DNA of 64,000 nucleotides from Datnioides undecimradiatus. Its lineage: Eukaryota > Chordata > Actinopteri > Lobotiformes > Datnioididae. Below the pieces are notes generated by a model that was given only the letters and a program-made list of their open reading frames with translations, did not search any database and was not told where the DNA came from. Positions 48,401 through 61,300 of this stretch are shown here, one piece after another; the stretch's first letter is position 1, and every line of letters starts with the position of its first letter. A program made the position numbers and the translations under genes. The stretch is taken from positions 14,697,806-14,761,805 of the forward strand of contig WARS01000013.1 in assembly GCA_008933995.1 (NCBI GenBank). The letters run 5' to 3'.

Positions 48401-49313
48401 ACAGCAATAACTTATTTATCTGTCCAACAGGAAGAACTTCAGTTTGTTAGCTGTTTACACATACAGCAGACATGCAGCAACATTAGCATACGTTTGTATG
48501 CTAAAAAACTGTTTTTGTGTCTCTCATATCTGCCTCTTCTGCTTACTCGATGTGTCTTTGCCATCTACTTGCTGACATTGTCCTCTTGTCATTATGCTGC
48601 CTAAGCTTTGTTTAGTTAGTTTGTCAGAGCTTGTTGCCAGATGCTGAGAGCAAGGCTGATGTGAGACTGATGTGCACAGTAAATCCAAAACAAGTAGCTA
48701 AAACAGGCTAAAGAAAAAGCTCTTTAGTCTGTTACTGCCAGTGACCCCATTACAGGCAGCGATTTGACTGTTGCAAACAAGTCGACCTTCAGATCGACCA
48801 TCATGAGTTTAATCTCCATCTCTGTGTTTCTTAAAGAGGTATTCGTTCTCTTTACCCTGTTCTGGTTGAGTCTGTACAGTTACAGTTGCATACACGCTGA
48901 CAAGAGATTTTCCATTATGAAAACATCCTCTGCAAAAAGTTCACATTGAGTCCACAGATTCCCTCTGACAACTACTGTTCATAATCAGACCTGATTCACA
49001 TACACTTATTATTTTGTGAACTTGAAAAGAGTTTTTACTGCTTTACCAGCGACATCAGTTGAGTGCTTTCCCACAGACTTAGATTAAGAAACATGACACC
49101 TAACAGCCTCCCACTCAATTTTTCTCTGAGCTCCTAGAAACAGTATAAGACTAGAAACCTCCCATTTCCATCACCGCTCCAATTGGTCGATACCTCTGGA
49201 CGGGTGGGTTGATGGTCTGTTTCAGCTCATTAGTTGTCAGCAAAGATAAGAGTTACCAGGGGCTACCAAGTATAGTACTCAGTGAAAGCATCTCTCTCTC
49301 TCTCTCTCTCTCT

Positions 49314-49360
<47 letters not shown>

Positions 49361-52300
49361 GCACGCAATCACAGAGTCAAAGACACAAAAGCAAAGCTGT
49401 AAGAGAAGATTTATTTTGAAAGGTCCCAAACAGGCACACATATTTCTGCCAGGGTGAGATTGCACAATAGGTTGAAGACATTTTTGGTAGGCCTCTATGT
49501 CCTTTTAAAGATATTTTTAGACCAACATAATAAGGTCAGAGGAATTTTAAGAACAAGGCAGACCTTTACTCTCAAGAAGAAAATAGATCCACCATGCTCA
49601 TTTCTGAACACTGTGTATCTTTGTTTAAGGTGTCGATCCTGTGTCTTTTACTCATCAGCTTGCCCCAGCTGATGCTTCAGCAAGTTTTCACATGTTCATG
49701 TCAAAAATGCTTCTGAGAAGAGAAGTAGCAAATATTCATTATGGGGTGATATAAAAGGGAAAGAATGTCCGTCTGTTTAGATGTTTGTAAAATGAACCAT
49801 CAATGCTAAATCTTCTGCTAAAAGCAGAGCAGATACACAGCAAATAACATTAAAACATAGCATTAAACCTTTTGTTCAGTTGTTTCTTTGCCTTAGAAAG
49901 CATCAAATTTACAGTCAAGCAGAGCTTTATGTTGTATGTTGCAACAAGCACATGTCACTCGTGTTCATTCAGCATAAAACAACAGACTGATACAAAAGTT
50001 ACCAGACACAGTGAGCCCACACAGCAGTTTGAGATCTCGCTCGTACAATTCTCCATTCATTTTCATTAAAGTGCTCTGAGTATTTCTAGACACAGGAGGG
50101 TGCTGTTCTATATGCACTCCCCTTTAACATGTTTGGCATGCTCTGTGGCTTGGACTTCTTCATCTGAGAAATATTTAAAAGTGTCTGGATTAACTAAGGT
50201 AGGTACTCAGCTGTCAGTACTGTACGACCTGTATGTGTGTATGTGTGTGTGTGTGCCAAAAGAGGAAAGCTTACACTGCAGTGTTTTCTTTCTTACGTTC
50301 TTACATAACCTCTGGCTTTTGTCCAGACGGATTGTTTCCTGTCTGTTAATTTGTTCTGGACACAACTTTGTAGAGCTGCAAAGTCCAGAGAGAACATGTC
50401 TGAACTTGTGTTGGTGATCACATTGTTTTCTGTCTCTTCCCTCTAGCTGCGTCTTTCTTGAATTCACAGTCTGTCTTTTTCTCTGCTCTGGCTGTCTTTG
50501 GGTGTGGTTTGGACTACATGTGATGTGGTCCCCCTCCCTCTCTTCTTTTCTTTCCAACAACACACACACACTGTCTTCGCAGTCTAGATTCCTAAGCAGT
50601 GAGTCCATCAGACACACCCAGACTCTGCCAAACAAACACTGCTGCGGCAAATCTACCTCCTCTCTTCTTCTTCCTTCCACTCTGCTTTTCAAAATAGCTT
50701 GTCCTGCAAATATCTTGATGTAGGCCATCATGTCTGTTATCGAAATGCAACATCCCCTCCTCTCAAAGCCCGCCCTGACCCAGCCCAAAGTTTCCCTCAA
50801 GCAGAGTTATTTATTTTTTTCCTGGCACGCAGTGAGCAGTGGGTGGGTCTCTGGGTTTCCCACTGACCAATCTGACAAAGCCTACTCTGCTGCCTTGTGG
50901 CTTAGGAGGTGGAGCCAAAGCAGCACGAGTTTGCTGTGCCACTTCCAGAAAGGCGGAGCACCAAGTTTTGCACTGCTGGGCGTGTGAGTTTGTCTGTATG
51001 TGTTTACATGTGTGTTTGTGCATGCGTGTGTGTTCTTGACATACAGTCTGGATTTAAGTGTTTTCACAGCAGGAATCTAAGGTGAACCAGCCTCAAGGGA
51101 GCATCTTGGTATTGCACAGAGCAGTTTATATAGAGGATATACACTCACAGTCAGACCTATGGTATGTATCTGGACAGCAATTCCCCTTCCTGCTTGCTCT
51201 TTTTTAAATGTTGTGTGTGTGGAAGGCCTTCCTGTTTGACTGATACCTGTCGAAATACAAATACTTGCATTTGTGTGAGACTTGACTCGATCGAGTTTGC
51301 TGCCTCGTGTTAACTCAAGAAAAGTTGGCAGAGGGCTAAAGATTACTGTGTTACTGATGTTACTTTTATGGACCCCGAGAGCAGTTGTCACCAAGGTAAC
51401 AACGCAAAGGGAACAAAATAAACAACAAACAATCAACTGTCTATGTATACTGCAGTAATGTTCCATTAAAATGTCACCGGGGTCTGACAATAACTTTAAT
51501 GTGGCTTTAAACAAAATCAGCTAACAGTATCCAGATCTTTGTAGAACAGGGTTTGATGCTTCTTGTTGTTGTTTGAAAAGCATGTGCATTAGTGCACAGA
51601 TACAGACAAATACTGTACAAATACAAGATCACAGCTCCCCTTCTTGCACTGGCCTTGACTATTAGTTTTACTGGTGCACAAAAATGCACATAAGCTTGCC
51701 ATAAACTGCTCACAATACCAAACAGGGAGGAGTAACATACATTCACCCTGTGCAGAAAGAAACCATAAGATAGACTAATCGAGTAAACAAGTAAAATAGT
51801 TTTTAAGTTTTTTTCCTCTTGTCTTACTTTAAAGCAAAAACTTTACTGTTTTAAACACAATAAAGTGCAAAACATTACCGAGTCCTAATAAATGATAGCT
51901 TATGACAGTACATTTGACTAACAACATCTCTCCTGAATTCGCCCAGCTGTCTGTTTGCTCTTGAGATCTTCCCCACAGCAGTAATATTCATCCGCCTGTA
52001 CTCTGTCCTTCAGTCAGACAGCAACACTTTTAGACCTCTTCTCCACTCTGCCTTTTAAAACTGACTGCAGCGTTCGTCATTTTCACTGCTGATTCAAGGT
52101 GTTCCACGTTATCACGAGTGACCATTTGGACAAGTGCTATTTTGGTGCCATAGCTGCAGCAGCTAGCTAAGAAGCTTTTTCCAGCCATATTCACATGTGC
52201 GTGTCTGTGGTTTGCTGGGTGGGGCCCAGCATTAGTCATCAGTTTTCATTACAGGCACAAGCTACTGCTTTAATCGCAGTTGTTGGGTAAGGCCTACATG

Positions 52301-55300
52301 TACTGCATTGTTTCCTCACTTTTGACAGACAAATACAGGGTAAGTTATGTGCGTCATGCATAGAGCAGTCCTGTAGGTCTCATGTTTTACATGTGTGCAG
52401 ACTTATTGCTCCAACTAACACAAGAAGTAGGACTGAAACGGCAAACCTCATGCACATCCACAGCTTCCGTACAAGATGACGTGTAAAACTGAATGCCAGT
52501 TTTGTGTGAGCTATGGTTTTAAATGACACTATGCTGCCAATAGCCAAGCTCAAGAACCTTGTGTCTATTTTGACATCACCCACTTGGGCCTCAGTCAGCA
52601 GTATGCACAGCTCTCCCAGAGTTGCAGTGATGTGTATATCAGTGTCCCCGGCTACGTCAGTCAGTTTTGTCCTCATTTGTTACTGCTACAGTAGATAAAG
52701 CCCCTTGGTTCTGTGCATCCAGAGTGAATGTGAGTGTGTAAGGGTGTCTGGGTGTCACGTGTCCTACTATAGGAAATATACAGTAGTCATGCATCAACTT
52801 GAGTGTCCTGCCAAAAATGTGTTTTTAGTATTTTTTCTCACTGTTGTACAGGTTCTCACTCTTGCTTTCATAGTCTCTCAGCTTTTGATACACATATGTT
52901 GCTCATGCCTTGAGAACCCAAGCTAGAAACTAGATACTTACATTAACATAAAGCATCAAATGGATCAAGAAATAGGTTGATATCCTTCAGGGGTTTCGGA
53001 AAGTATTACAAGATTTTTTAAGTACACATATGATAACTAGTAATTCAAACTATTGAGCTACCCAGTGCTTATCTTAATGAAACAGGTCCTAATGATCACA
53101 ATGGTAATGGTAGTAGATTTGTATTTACTTTTGCTGATTTTCTCAAATTTGGGTGGAAACCCAGCCATAGTTAAAAGAGTATAATCTTTGTATGTCTGTC
53201 AGCGCCTGAAATTACTTGATACCTGGATATTACCTGTTGTGGTATTGATCAAGAATATATGTCAGGCTTTGTGTGCATATATGTTAGAGTGTGTGCATTC
53301 AAATTTCAAATGTATCGCAGTGTTTATATGTATGTCCTGCTGTGTCTCAGTCTACAGCTTTCAATGCGTCAGCTGTGAACTTTTTACTGGCCTGAATATA
53401 TGTCCCTTATAAAACAGATATATGGAAACTATCGGCCCCTCCCTTTACCCCGACAGAATTTCTACCAGGTACTGCTGTATGAAATTTTGACTGTCTGCAC
53501 ACTTTTACTTACTGTCCGTGTACAGGGGGACAAAATAACGGGAACACAATGTGGTCTAACATACAGTAGACATATCACAACTTACAAAGGTAGTATACAT
53601 TGGATACATTGGATCGTAAAGTGTTCCCATTACTTTGTAAGCTATTGTTAGCTGCATGAGAAAAGTCCTGCATTAATCCTGTGTACAGAAACAAACCACT
53701 TGGGTGTTGCTTGCATTATGGCCTATGCTAGCTAGGCTTCTTTGTTTTTTTAGGAAAGGCTGATAAATGCTAACAAAATTTGAGCCCTTCATCATTAAAA
53801 AAAAGAAAGAACTCCATGTTTTTTTTTTTAAATCAGACTTTACAGATTTTAACTCACCCAAATATTGTTAAGAAGGCATTGACTTTTTGGTGAGATTTTG
53901 TAGGTTTTTGTTTTTTTTTACTTGTTTTGTTATTATTCCTTATTTAAACCCAGTGGTTGCCAAAGATTGTATTGTATTGAGACAAAGTTCTTGTTGGCCA
54001 GTTGTGTTATTTAAATTTAGTTTAGGTATCTATACCTGTATTCTGTTACTGTATCAGCAGTACTATCAAATATTTCAACTAACAAGCTGCAGTTGTTAAT
54101 GGTAATTAAATATTTTAAATATTTGTTGTTATTGATTCATATTTTTCTGTTCTCAGGTAGAAAACTCAAGTATCATATTTCAGCTTTTCCAGAAAAACAA
54201 ATCCTCTGCAAAACTATGCTGCAGAGTAGAAGCCAACATGAAGGCTGAGCCACACTTGAGCTCTTATTAGCTCAGTGGGTAGAGCATGAACATACACAAA
54301 CACCCCTATGATTGTTCTTATCCTCCCTGAGGTCACCTGTGCCACTTATGGCACAATGTGTAAGGCATGTACTAAAAGCAGCTTGACTTGTGTGTGCTCT
54401 GTAGTGGGGATGGACAGTCCATTAGCAGAGACTCTGTCTGCTGTACAGGAGGCATGAGGAATGTGAGATATGCTGCAGTTTGGAGTCTCAGCAGACAGAA
54501 AGCTTGCAGGGAGTTATGTGTGGGCCTCAGGTGAACACAGAGAGTTAAGTGTGGTGACAAACCTCTTTGATGTACAACTGAAACTCAGGGATGAGTTAAG
54601 GAGTACATAATAAGTACTTGCTCACAGTTTCATGATTTTGCTTGCTTGCTGTTACTGGCTTTATGTAAAGAACTTTCTTACCTTTTTTTTCTAAATTTCA
54701 GAAAGCCAGCAAGACAATATTGATTTTTATTTCAGAGTGCAGTCCAGGGAGGAGACCTTTGTGCATGTTTTTGTATTAAAGATCATTTTTATTATGATAT
54801 GATACTGAGAAAAGGAGTCATTTTGTAAACATACAATATACTTACAGCTCCCTCCCTGTCTGCTCTACAGACATTTTTTCTCATCATGGACTGTGGCTGA
54901 AATGAGCAGCTTGTTTTGTTTGCCTGTTGGAGGAGTATCTGGTTGGTTCGCTCTATGTGCTGTCTAACCTGTCTTTGTTAGCTGGCATCTGTCACACACA
55001 GTGACAGCAGGGCTGGTGGAGGACTGCAATGGTTTTGATGCCAGAGTGAGGGGAGACTGTTTTGTTTCTGTGCGGTTTCAAAGCACTGTTTCCAAATAGA
55101 TCTTCCCTCTAAGGGTAAGGTGTGTGATGCTAATTCATGCAGTAATGACACACATTTGTTCTTACCTCTACTAGGTTAAAAAGCAGTGCCATATTACCAC
55201 AAAATCAGCAAAGTCTTGTGATGCAATGGTTTTTGTTCTTGCACTGCTGTCATGTGACTAAAAGGCAAATAATCAATAAATCCCTGTTGGCCAACTGCCA

Positions 55301-58300
55301 TTAATTTCAATGGACATGTTTAAAATTTGTGGAGGGTCCTAAATTTAGTTTCAACACAGTCTGTGAGCTTTGGGTTTCTCATAATGTGCATGTGTGTAAG
55401 GGAAAGTATAGAGCACAGTAATGATGTCAAACCTTTGGTCACTGACATGATTCGTTTATTTCCGATGAGACATCTTACATCATATTTTAGACAAGAAGGT
55501 AAAGGCCAACTGCAGCGACCACAATGCCTTTAATCAAAGGTAATAAAAGCTACTTTTTCAGTGTTTCTTTAAATTAAGTCACTGTTGTACCCAGGGTGGG
55601 GCATTGAACCTCAGTATTACCTGAGTAGCAACCGAACTGTGTCCATAATGACTGGTTAGGACCTGAAGATGGCTCACCTGGTAAGATTCCCTGTTGTGTT
55701 TGTTCATTATTTGGTCAGACATGCTTCATAACCTCTGAAATCAGATTTTTATTATGTATAAATATGTTAGATACAATGCATTTACCTTTTGTTACCTTTC
55801 AACAGTGGGAGGCTAACTGTTTCCCCCGTTTACAGTGTTTATGCTGAGCTATGCTAACCTGCTGTCTGCTATGACTTTATATGTAGTCAAAATACATATG
55901 AATGATATAAATCCTCTTGTTTAACTGTCATCATGAAAGCAAATATCTTGCCAAATTATTTCTTACCATGACAACCAAAACTTATTGTAGTGACATCTTT
56001 GTATCCTTAATACAAGGAGTTAACAGAAGTAATGTTTTAGTGTTAGTACAATAATTAGGCTATATTGGCACCTGAATGACAATGTGAGCAGCACCCAGGA
56101 ATAGTTTGATGACACATTGCGGGACTGGTAGACTGCTACAACATACTTTACTTCCCAGCATGCAGTACAACACTTGCACTCGAATTTTTTTTAATTTTTT
56201 TTTTGTAACTTGGCTACAGTCAATATTTACTGTAGTAACAGGAGCAATGTGACTTCCCCTGTGGCAGGGGGATGCCCTGGCTGCTCGTGACCTCACTTCC
56301 TCCCTTGTGCCACTTCCTCCTTAATCTCTCTCTGAGCAGCATTATTTGAAAACTTTTTCAGCATGTGTTTCTTATGTGTTTCTTAATAATAACAGTAATA
56401 TAATTTCTAAACAGAACAAAATGTCAAGAGAGAGAAGAGGAAGCAATATAGAATGAAAAGGAGACCTTTCTTTGCCTTGTATCTGCCTTATAATTGAAGC
56501 AAATGTAGAGGAAACATTGTTTATGAATTATGTGTGCTAAACCCCAAGCTGGGCTCTGACCTTATCTGTGTTAAATGTAACACCACCATCTGCAGTAATC
56601 ACTGACAGCACTGAGCTGCAATCATTTCTAAATCAGACGTGCCAGATCGTAGAGGGTTCAGATTGGTGCAACACACCCTGTGCTCTGTCTCTCTATGTCT
56701 CTTCCCTCCCAGACACACAACCTTCACTTTCCATCCTGTCAGCTCAGTGTGTCTGTAAAACCTGATGCACAGCTGGCTTGACAGGTTAACTCACTCAGTG
56801 GCTTATAGGCACTTAGACGGTGGATAATGATAAATGTTAGAAGCAGTTTTTTTACAACTGGACTCAACGGCATCTGTTAAAAATACTTTGAAATTCATTG
56901 TACAGAACAGAATTAGAGCTGTAATCTACAGCCATTAATTAGCATCTGCAGTCTGTTGGACAGGGTGTAATTTGTTTAAGCGAGTAAAAAAAAAAAAAAT
57001 GATGTCACAAACTGCCTTGGTCAGATCTGACTGTACAATGATACAAAATCACACAATGCTTTGGGCAGGATGTGCTGTAATTCTGACCAGGTGCTGGTGG
57101 GGTTGGGTGGAGGCTCTGCATGTTTGATTCACACCACCTGAAAAAAAAAAAACTGGGCTGGGCTCTGCAGCATACTGGGCCCTACCTGGAGACAGCAGCA
57201 TGCCTCAAAAATATTGATCTGCAGGCATGACTGAGTTCAAAAAGGATTGTATTTAGTGCACTGTTTTTATACTTCTGTGAAAATATGCATCTATATAAAT
57301 GGAGTAGAGAGTACAGTTGAGAATTGTTTGTTTAGGATTGTGCTCATCCTTTATTGCTCCTGCTCAGACTTGTGAAAGACTTGACACAAGACTAGCTTAG
57401 TGTTATTTTGCTAATTTTGCAGAAGCACATGCATATAGTACTTCATACAGTCATTATTATAAATGGAAATGTCCTTGTTCCCATGATATAGCTGTAAACG
57501 TATTGCTGTGGCTAAACAGAGAGAGCTTGTGAGCTCATTGGCCAGTATGAACTAACTTCAGGCATATGTTGGTGCAGTTTAATATAGGAAACATAGTTAA
57601 CATAGTTTGTGCTCAGGTGACGCTGTGATAACTTGACTTTTCAGTGACTTGGTTAAGGAGTCAAAATAGATCAAAAGCGAATGTTTGTATTGTATTAGTG
57701 TCAGAAGAATGTATGTCGATTTTTATAATGTGTTTTTGAAATTGTCTTAAACTCTAATATTTAAAATCCCGTAGCTGCCAGGCTATAGGACAGAGCTAAT
57801 ACTCAGACTAGACAGACCAGACTGAGTTCATCAGACTGGTTCAGTTAAGTCAGTGTGTGTTGTGGTCTACAGTTGTTTGTTTGTGTTATGATAGTTTTGT
57901 CATGTATGTGCACAGGATATCCTGCCTTGTAGTGTCCCTCCTTCTTTAACACTGGAAAGAAATGACAAATTAGAATGTGAGGCAGTGAGTGAAGACTTTC
58001 TAAATCACTAAATCAGGTGAACACACTAATGTATTTTATAGTTTTATATAGATATAATGTAAACACAGCACTTTCTGTCATCTGGTTTAATGTTTGTATT
58101 ATGCATCTACATATACTGTAAGACTGAGGGAAGATGACCAGTGATATGGACGGTCGTTAGTTTTAAATGAATTTGGGGACAGATGTAAAGCAGGTACATA
58201 ATACATACAGCAAGTATATAGCAAGTGCACCTGAACTAATAACCTCTTAAAGAAACACACAGAGAGACCTCTTATTGGTCACTAAAACTGAACTGTGTGT

Positions 58301-61300
58301 TGTTGTAACTTACAGGATGTTCACTCAACAGCAGTGAAACTACTGCTGTTTGTCTGAGTCATTGAGCTAATAGCAATCTGTAATACTACTTGGACCATGC
58401 TGCTTATCATTGTGCTTACTGTGGAATACATTGCATCTTAGTTTCCTGGAAATGGTTTGAACAAACTTGACAAACCTGGCATTGTCAAATATTTTGATAA
58501 GCTTTTCTTGATGGCACAGTATGTGGACTGTCTCCAGCCAAAGTAGAAGTGATGGGTTTTGTGTTAAAGATGGAAATATTGGAAATAAATTCAAGCACAT
58601 TATGAATACAAACACTGAATGTAAACTGTGTGTTACAATGTATATGGTTTTTATATATAATGGTTAAAATTGCTTTTTGAAATGAAAATTTGGGGAAAAG
58701 AATTTTTTGAGGAAAGGTATTTAAGGTTTTAAGCTTCTTTATCATTAAAAATATTTATTAATACCTTGTATAAAGGATAGTTTTTGAACAAACATGGACA
58801 CACAGGGACTACATCTGCAAATTAATTTACTTGTTTTGATTGAGGTCCACAAGATAAAATCGGATTTGGAGTCTGATCCAAAGCTCTAGAAGAGACAGAA
58901 ACCCAAACCTTACCAAGAGGAAATCTAAGAGAAGGATCATAGCACCTCTGACACACAGTGCAAGGAAGTACAGCACAGCGCAGATAACACTGCCATGTGC
59001 TTGTGAGTGCGAAACAATGGCTACATGGAAGTCTGCAGCCACAGACGTCAAAGGCCAACCTATTTGTTGTGAACTGTCTCAGTGTTAATTTTACTCTCTG
59101 TGATTTCAGCTTCCTGTGAATCCTACCTTTGTTGTCATTGTTGTCAGTTGCCCAGGCAACCGCAGGCAACAATAATACTGGCCCACCACTGTCAAACAAC
59201 AGTTGCACCCTTCAGTCTGGAATGTAACACTTGAGTCAACCTCCTCTGAATGCAGTATAATGGATGTGTTTGTGGGCATTTTGGAGCAGTATGTCACTCC
59301 ACTGTAGTCAATATACTCTACCTTCACCTGCCTGTCTGTCTATTTTCGTCGAAAAGAACAGTGTGAAGCTGTGTGGCGAAGCGCTTGTATGTGTTTACCA
59401 CCAGTAAATCAACTGTGTGGAATGTTTGAACGCCATAAATGTCGACTGTTGTGCAACAGAAATGTTCTCTGTGTGAATCTTGAAATGATTATGATGGTTT
59501 CTTGTCATTTTCACAGCACGCGTCTTCTGTATGTCTCTCTCTCTCTCTCTCTATCTGTAGTCGAAGTCTGGCCAGGCCGCACCCAGTCCAGCAGCTCAGG
59601 TCCCTGCCGTGAAGCCTGCACAGTTTGAGGTATCAAACATTCTTCTTTAACACCCTTTAACCTCTCGTCTCCCAGCTGCTCTCTCTGACAAAACTCATTC
59701 GACATCTTCCTGTGTTCAATCAGTGGATTTGTTGTTTGACTGACCTCTGACCTGCCCTTTATTATGCCCATTATACAGACTATGTGTAGTATTTCCTTTC
59801 CTCTGCAGCTTTATGTTTTTACTAGTTTTAAGTAAAGTGACGCAATAGTCTTTAGCTGTGTCCTCTGAATAGAAGCACACAGTAAAGAAAACTTTCCTTT
59901 TCCTTCCATTCAGCCACCAGAGAGGTGACACGCCCAGTTTCTCGTGGGGGGAAGTTGCTTAACCCCTTAATGCTGCTCTCAAACAATGGATCAAAGTGAT
60001 TGTCCTTTACCTTCATTTAGATTAGTTGCTGATTGGAGTAAGTCCCAGACATTACCATACCAACATCTTAAATGTTCAAATACAACGTCAGGACTTGCTA
60101 AAACAATCAACACTGTGTTCTCCAAGATCCCAGGAACTGTGACTATAAATACTCACAGTATATTCACAGCTTCATGTCGGATTTGCACATTTATTTGTTG
60201 TATTTATTTAGTTCTGGTTAACATACCAGCATGATGTCTGTTGCTAGAAAACAGTTGGCAGAGTTTAATAAAGACTTATTAGGTATTTAGCATAGACTTC
60301 ACTATTCAGTTTATCCAGTGTGGTTTATGTGAGACAACAACAGTACAAACTGGTCTTCTTGGCAAAAAGTTATTTATAGACTAAGCTTGTATTACTCAGC
60401 CATTAACCTTCAGCTATAAGTGACTCTTGTTAACCTCGGTGCCCCTCTTTGCTTAGTTTACCATAGTGAGGTACAGCTGCTTCAGTTTCAGTGGTAGTGC
60501 ATATGAGAAGTGCTCCATCAGAGAAACCTGTTTTCAGCTTTAAAGATTTTATGTTGTTCTTCCTTTGAGTTGGGAGACTCACAAGAGACAGATAAAAAGG
60601 ATGTTCAGAAGCCAAGGCTAAGATGTTGTTGTCAAATTCCTGTTTTGTCCCTAAGCCTCATCAGCCATAAAAATTGCAAACCTGATTGGTTCAAACAGCT
60701 AATACAGTACATTTCCCAAATAGCTTACTTAGTGCTGTAGCAGCAGCTTGATGTTTCTGTGGTAAAAGGCAGATAATTGAGTTATTTTAGTAAGTTTTTC
60801 ACAATTTTGATAGAATTCAAAACAAATAAAAACACATCTGTTCATCTGTTCAGTATGCGCACATGGTATTAATAATACAAATTTGACTTATCAGTTTGTT
60901 AGAAAATAATTATTCTACTTTGTGGTAGAAAGGACTGTATCTAACAGTTTAACAAACCAACTCATTTTCCAGTATGTGATTAAATAAAAAATATTGTTTT
61001 AACACATTGTTGTGAACAGTCACAGCCACACAACCTCTGTTATGATTAGAACATAATAAAGCACAAATACCAACTTATTCTGACCAGTCACCATATCTAA
61101 AAACTAACATGTAAGCTGATTCAGGAGCCGTGCAGGAGAACAAATCAACAGCGTCACCACAATACGAAATAGCATGCTGTAAATTATATTATTAAACTGG
61201 TTAGAGATTTGTTAAAATGTAGGCACAAGGTGAACACAAGCATCAGGTCTTATCTACACAATGTGACACATTCCCACTTCTGCTGGAGAGAGGACGTTAA

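Larger units (their letters stand above)
44275..59560 (+). other. cast intron before exon 2 (15.3 kb)
   Basis: Large intron. Contains an AT/AC microsatellite (47159-47188), a repeat-like TTAGCATGTTAGCAT stretch (48253-48270), a TC/AC microsatellite (49291-49367), a coding-like minus-strand remnant (52030-52690), a TE end (53519-53550), a tRNA-like D-arm (54270-54292) and a teleost repeat (55803-55885). No cast exon was recognised. Confidence 0.6.

Noticed and set aside
50207..50800. A 197-residue minus-strand open frame
   Set aside because: Lies in the cast intron; composition is low-complexity Arg/Gln/Cys with no recognisable domain, and it overlaps a CA-derived region. Chance ORF.
54262..54330. 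tRNA-like string TAGCTCAGTGGGTAGAGCA
   Set aside because: D-arm/A-box present, but no anticodon stem or T-arm with a GGTTCGA-type loop follows. Most likely a SINE remnant.
58822..59327. Minus-strand frames of 73-128 residues
   Set aside because: Opposite strand to cast, Cys-rich and overlapping each other in different frames; no coherent protein.
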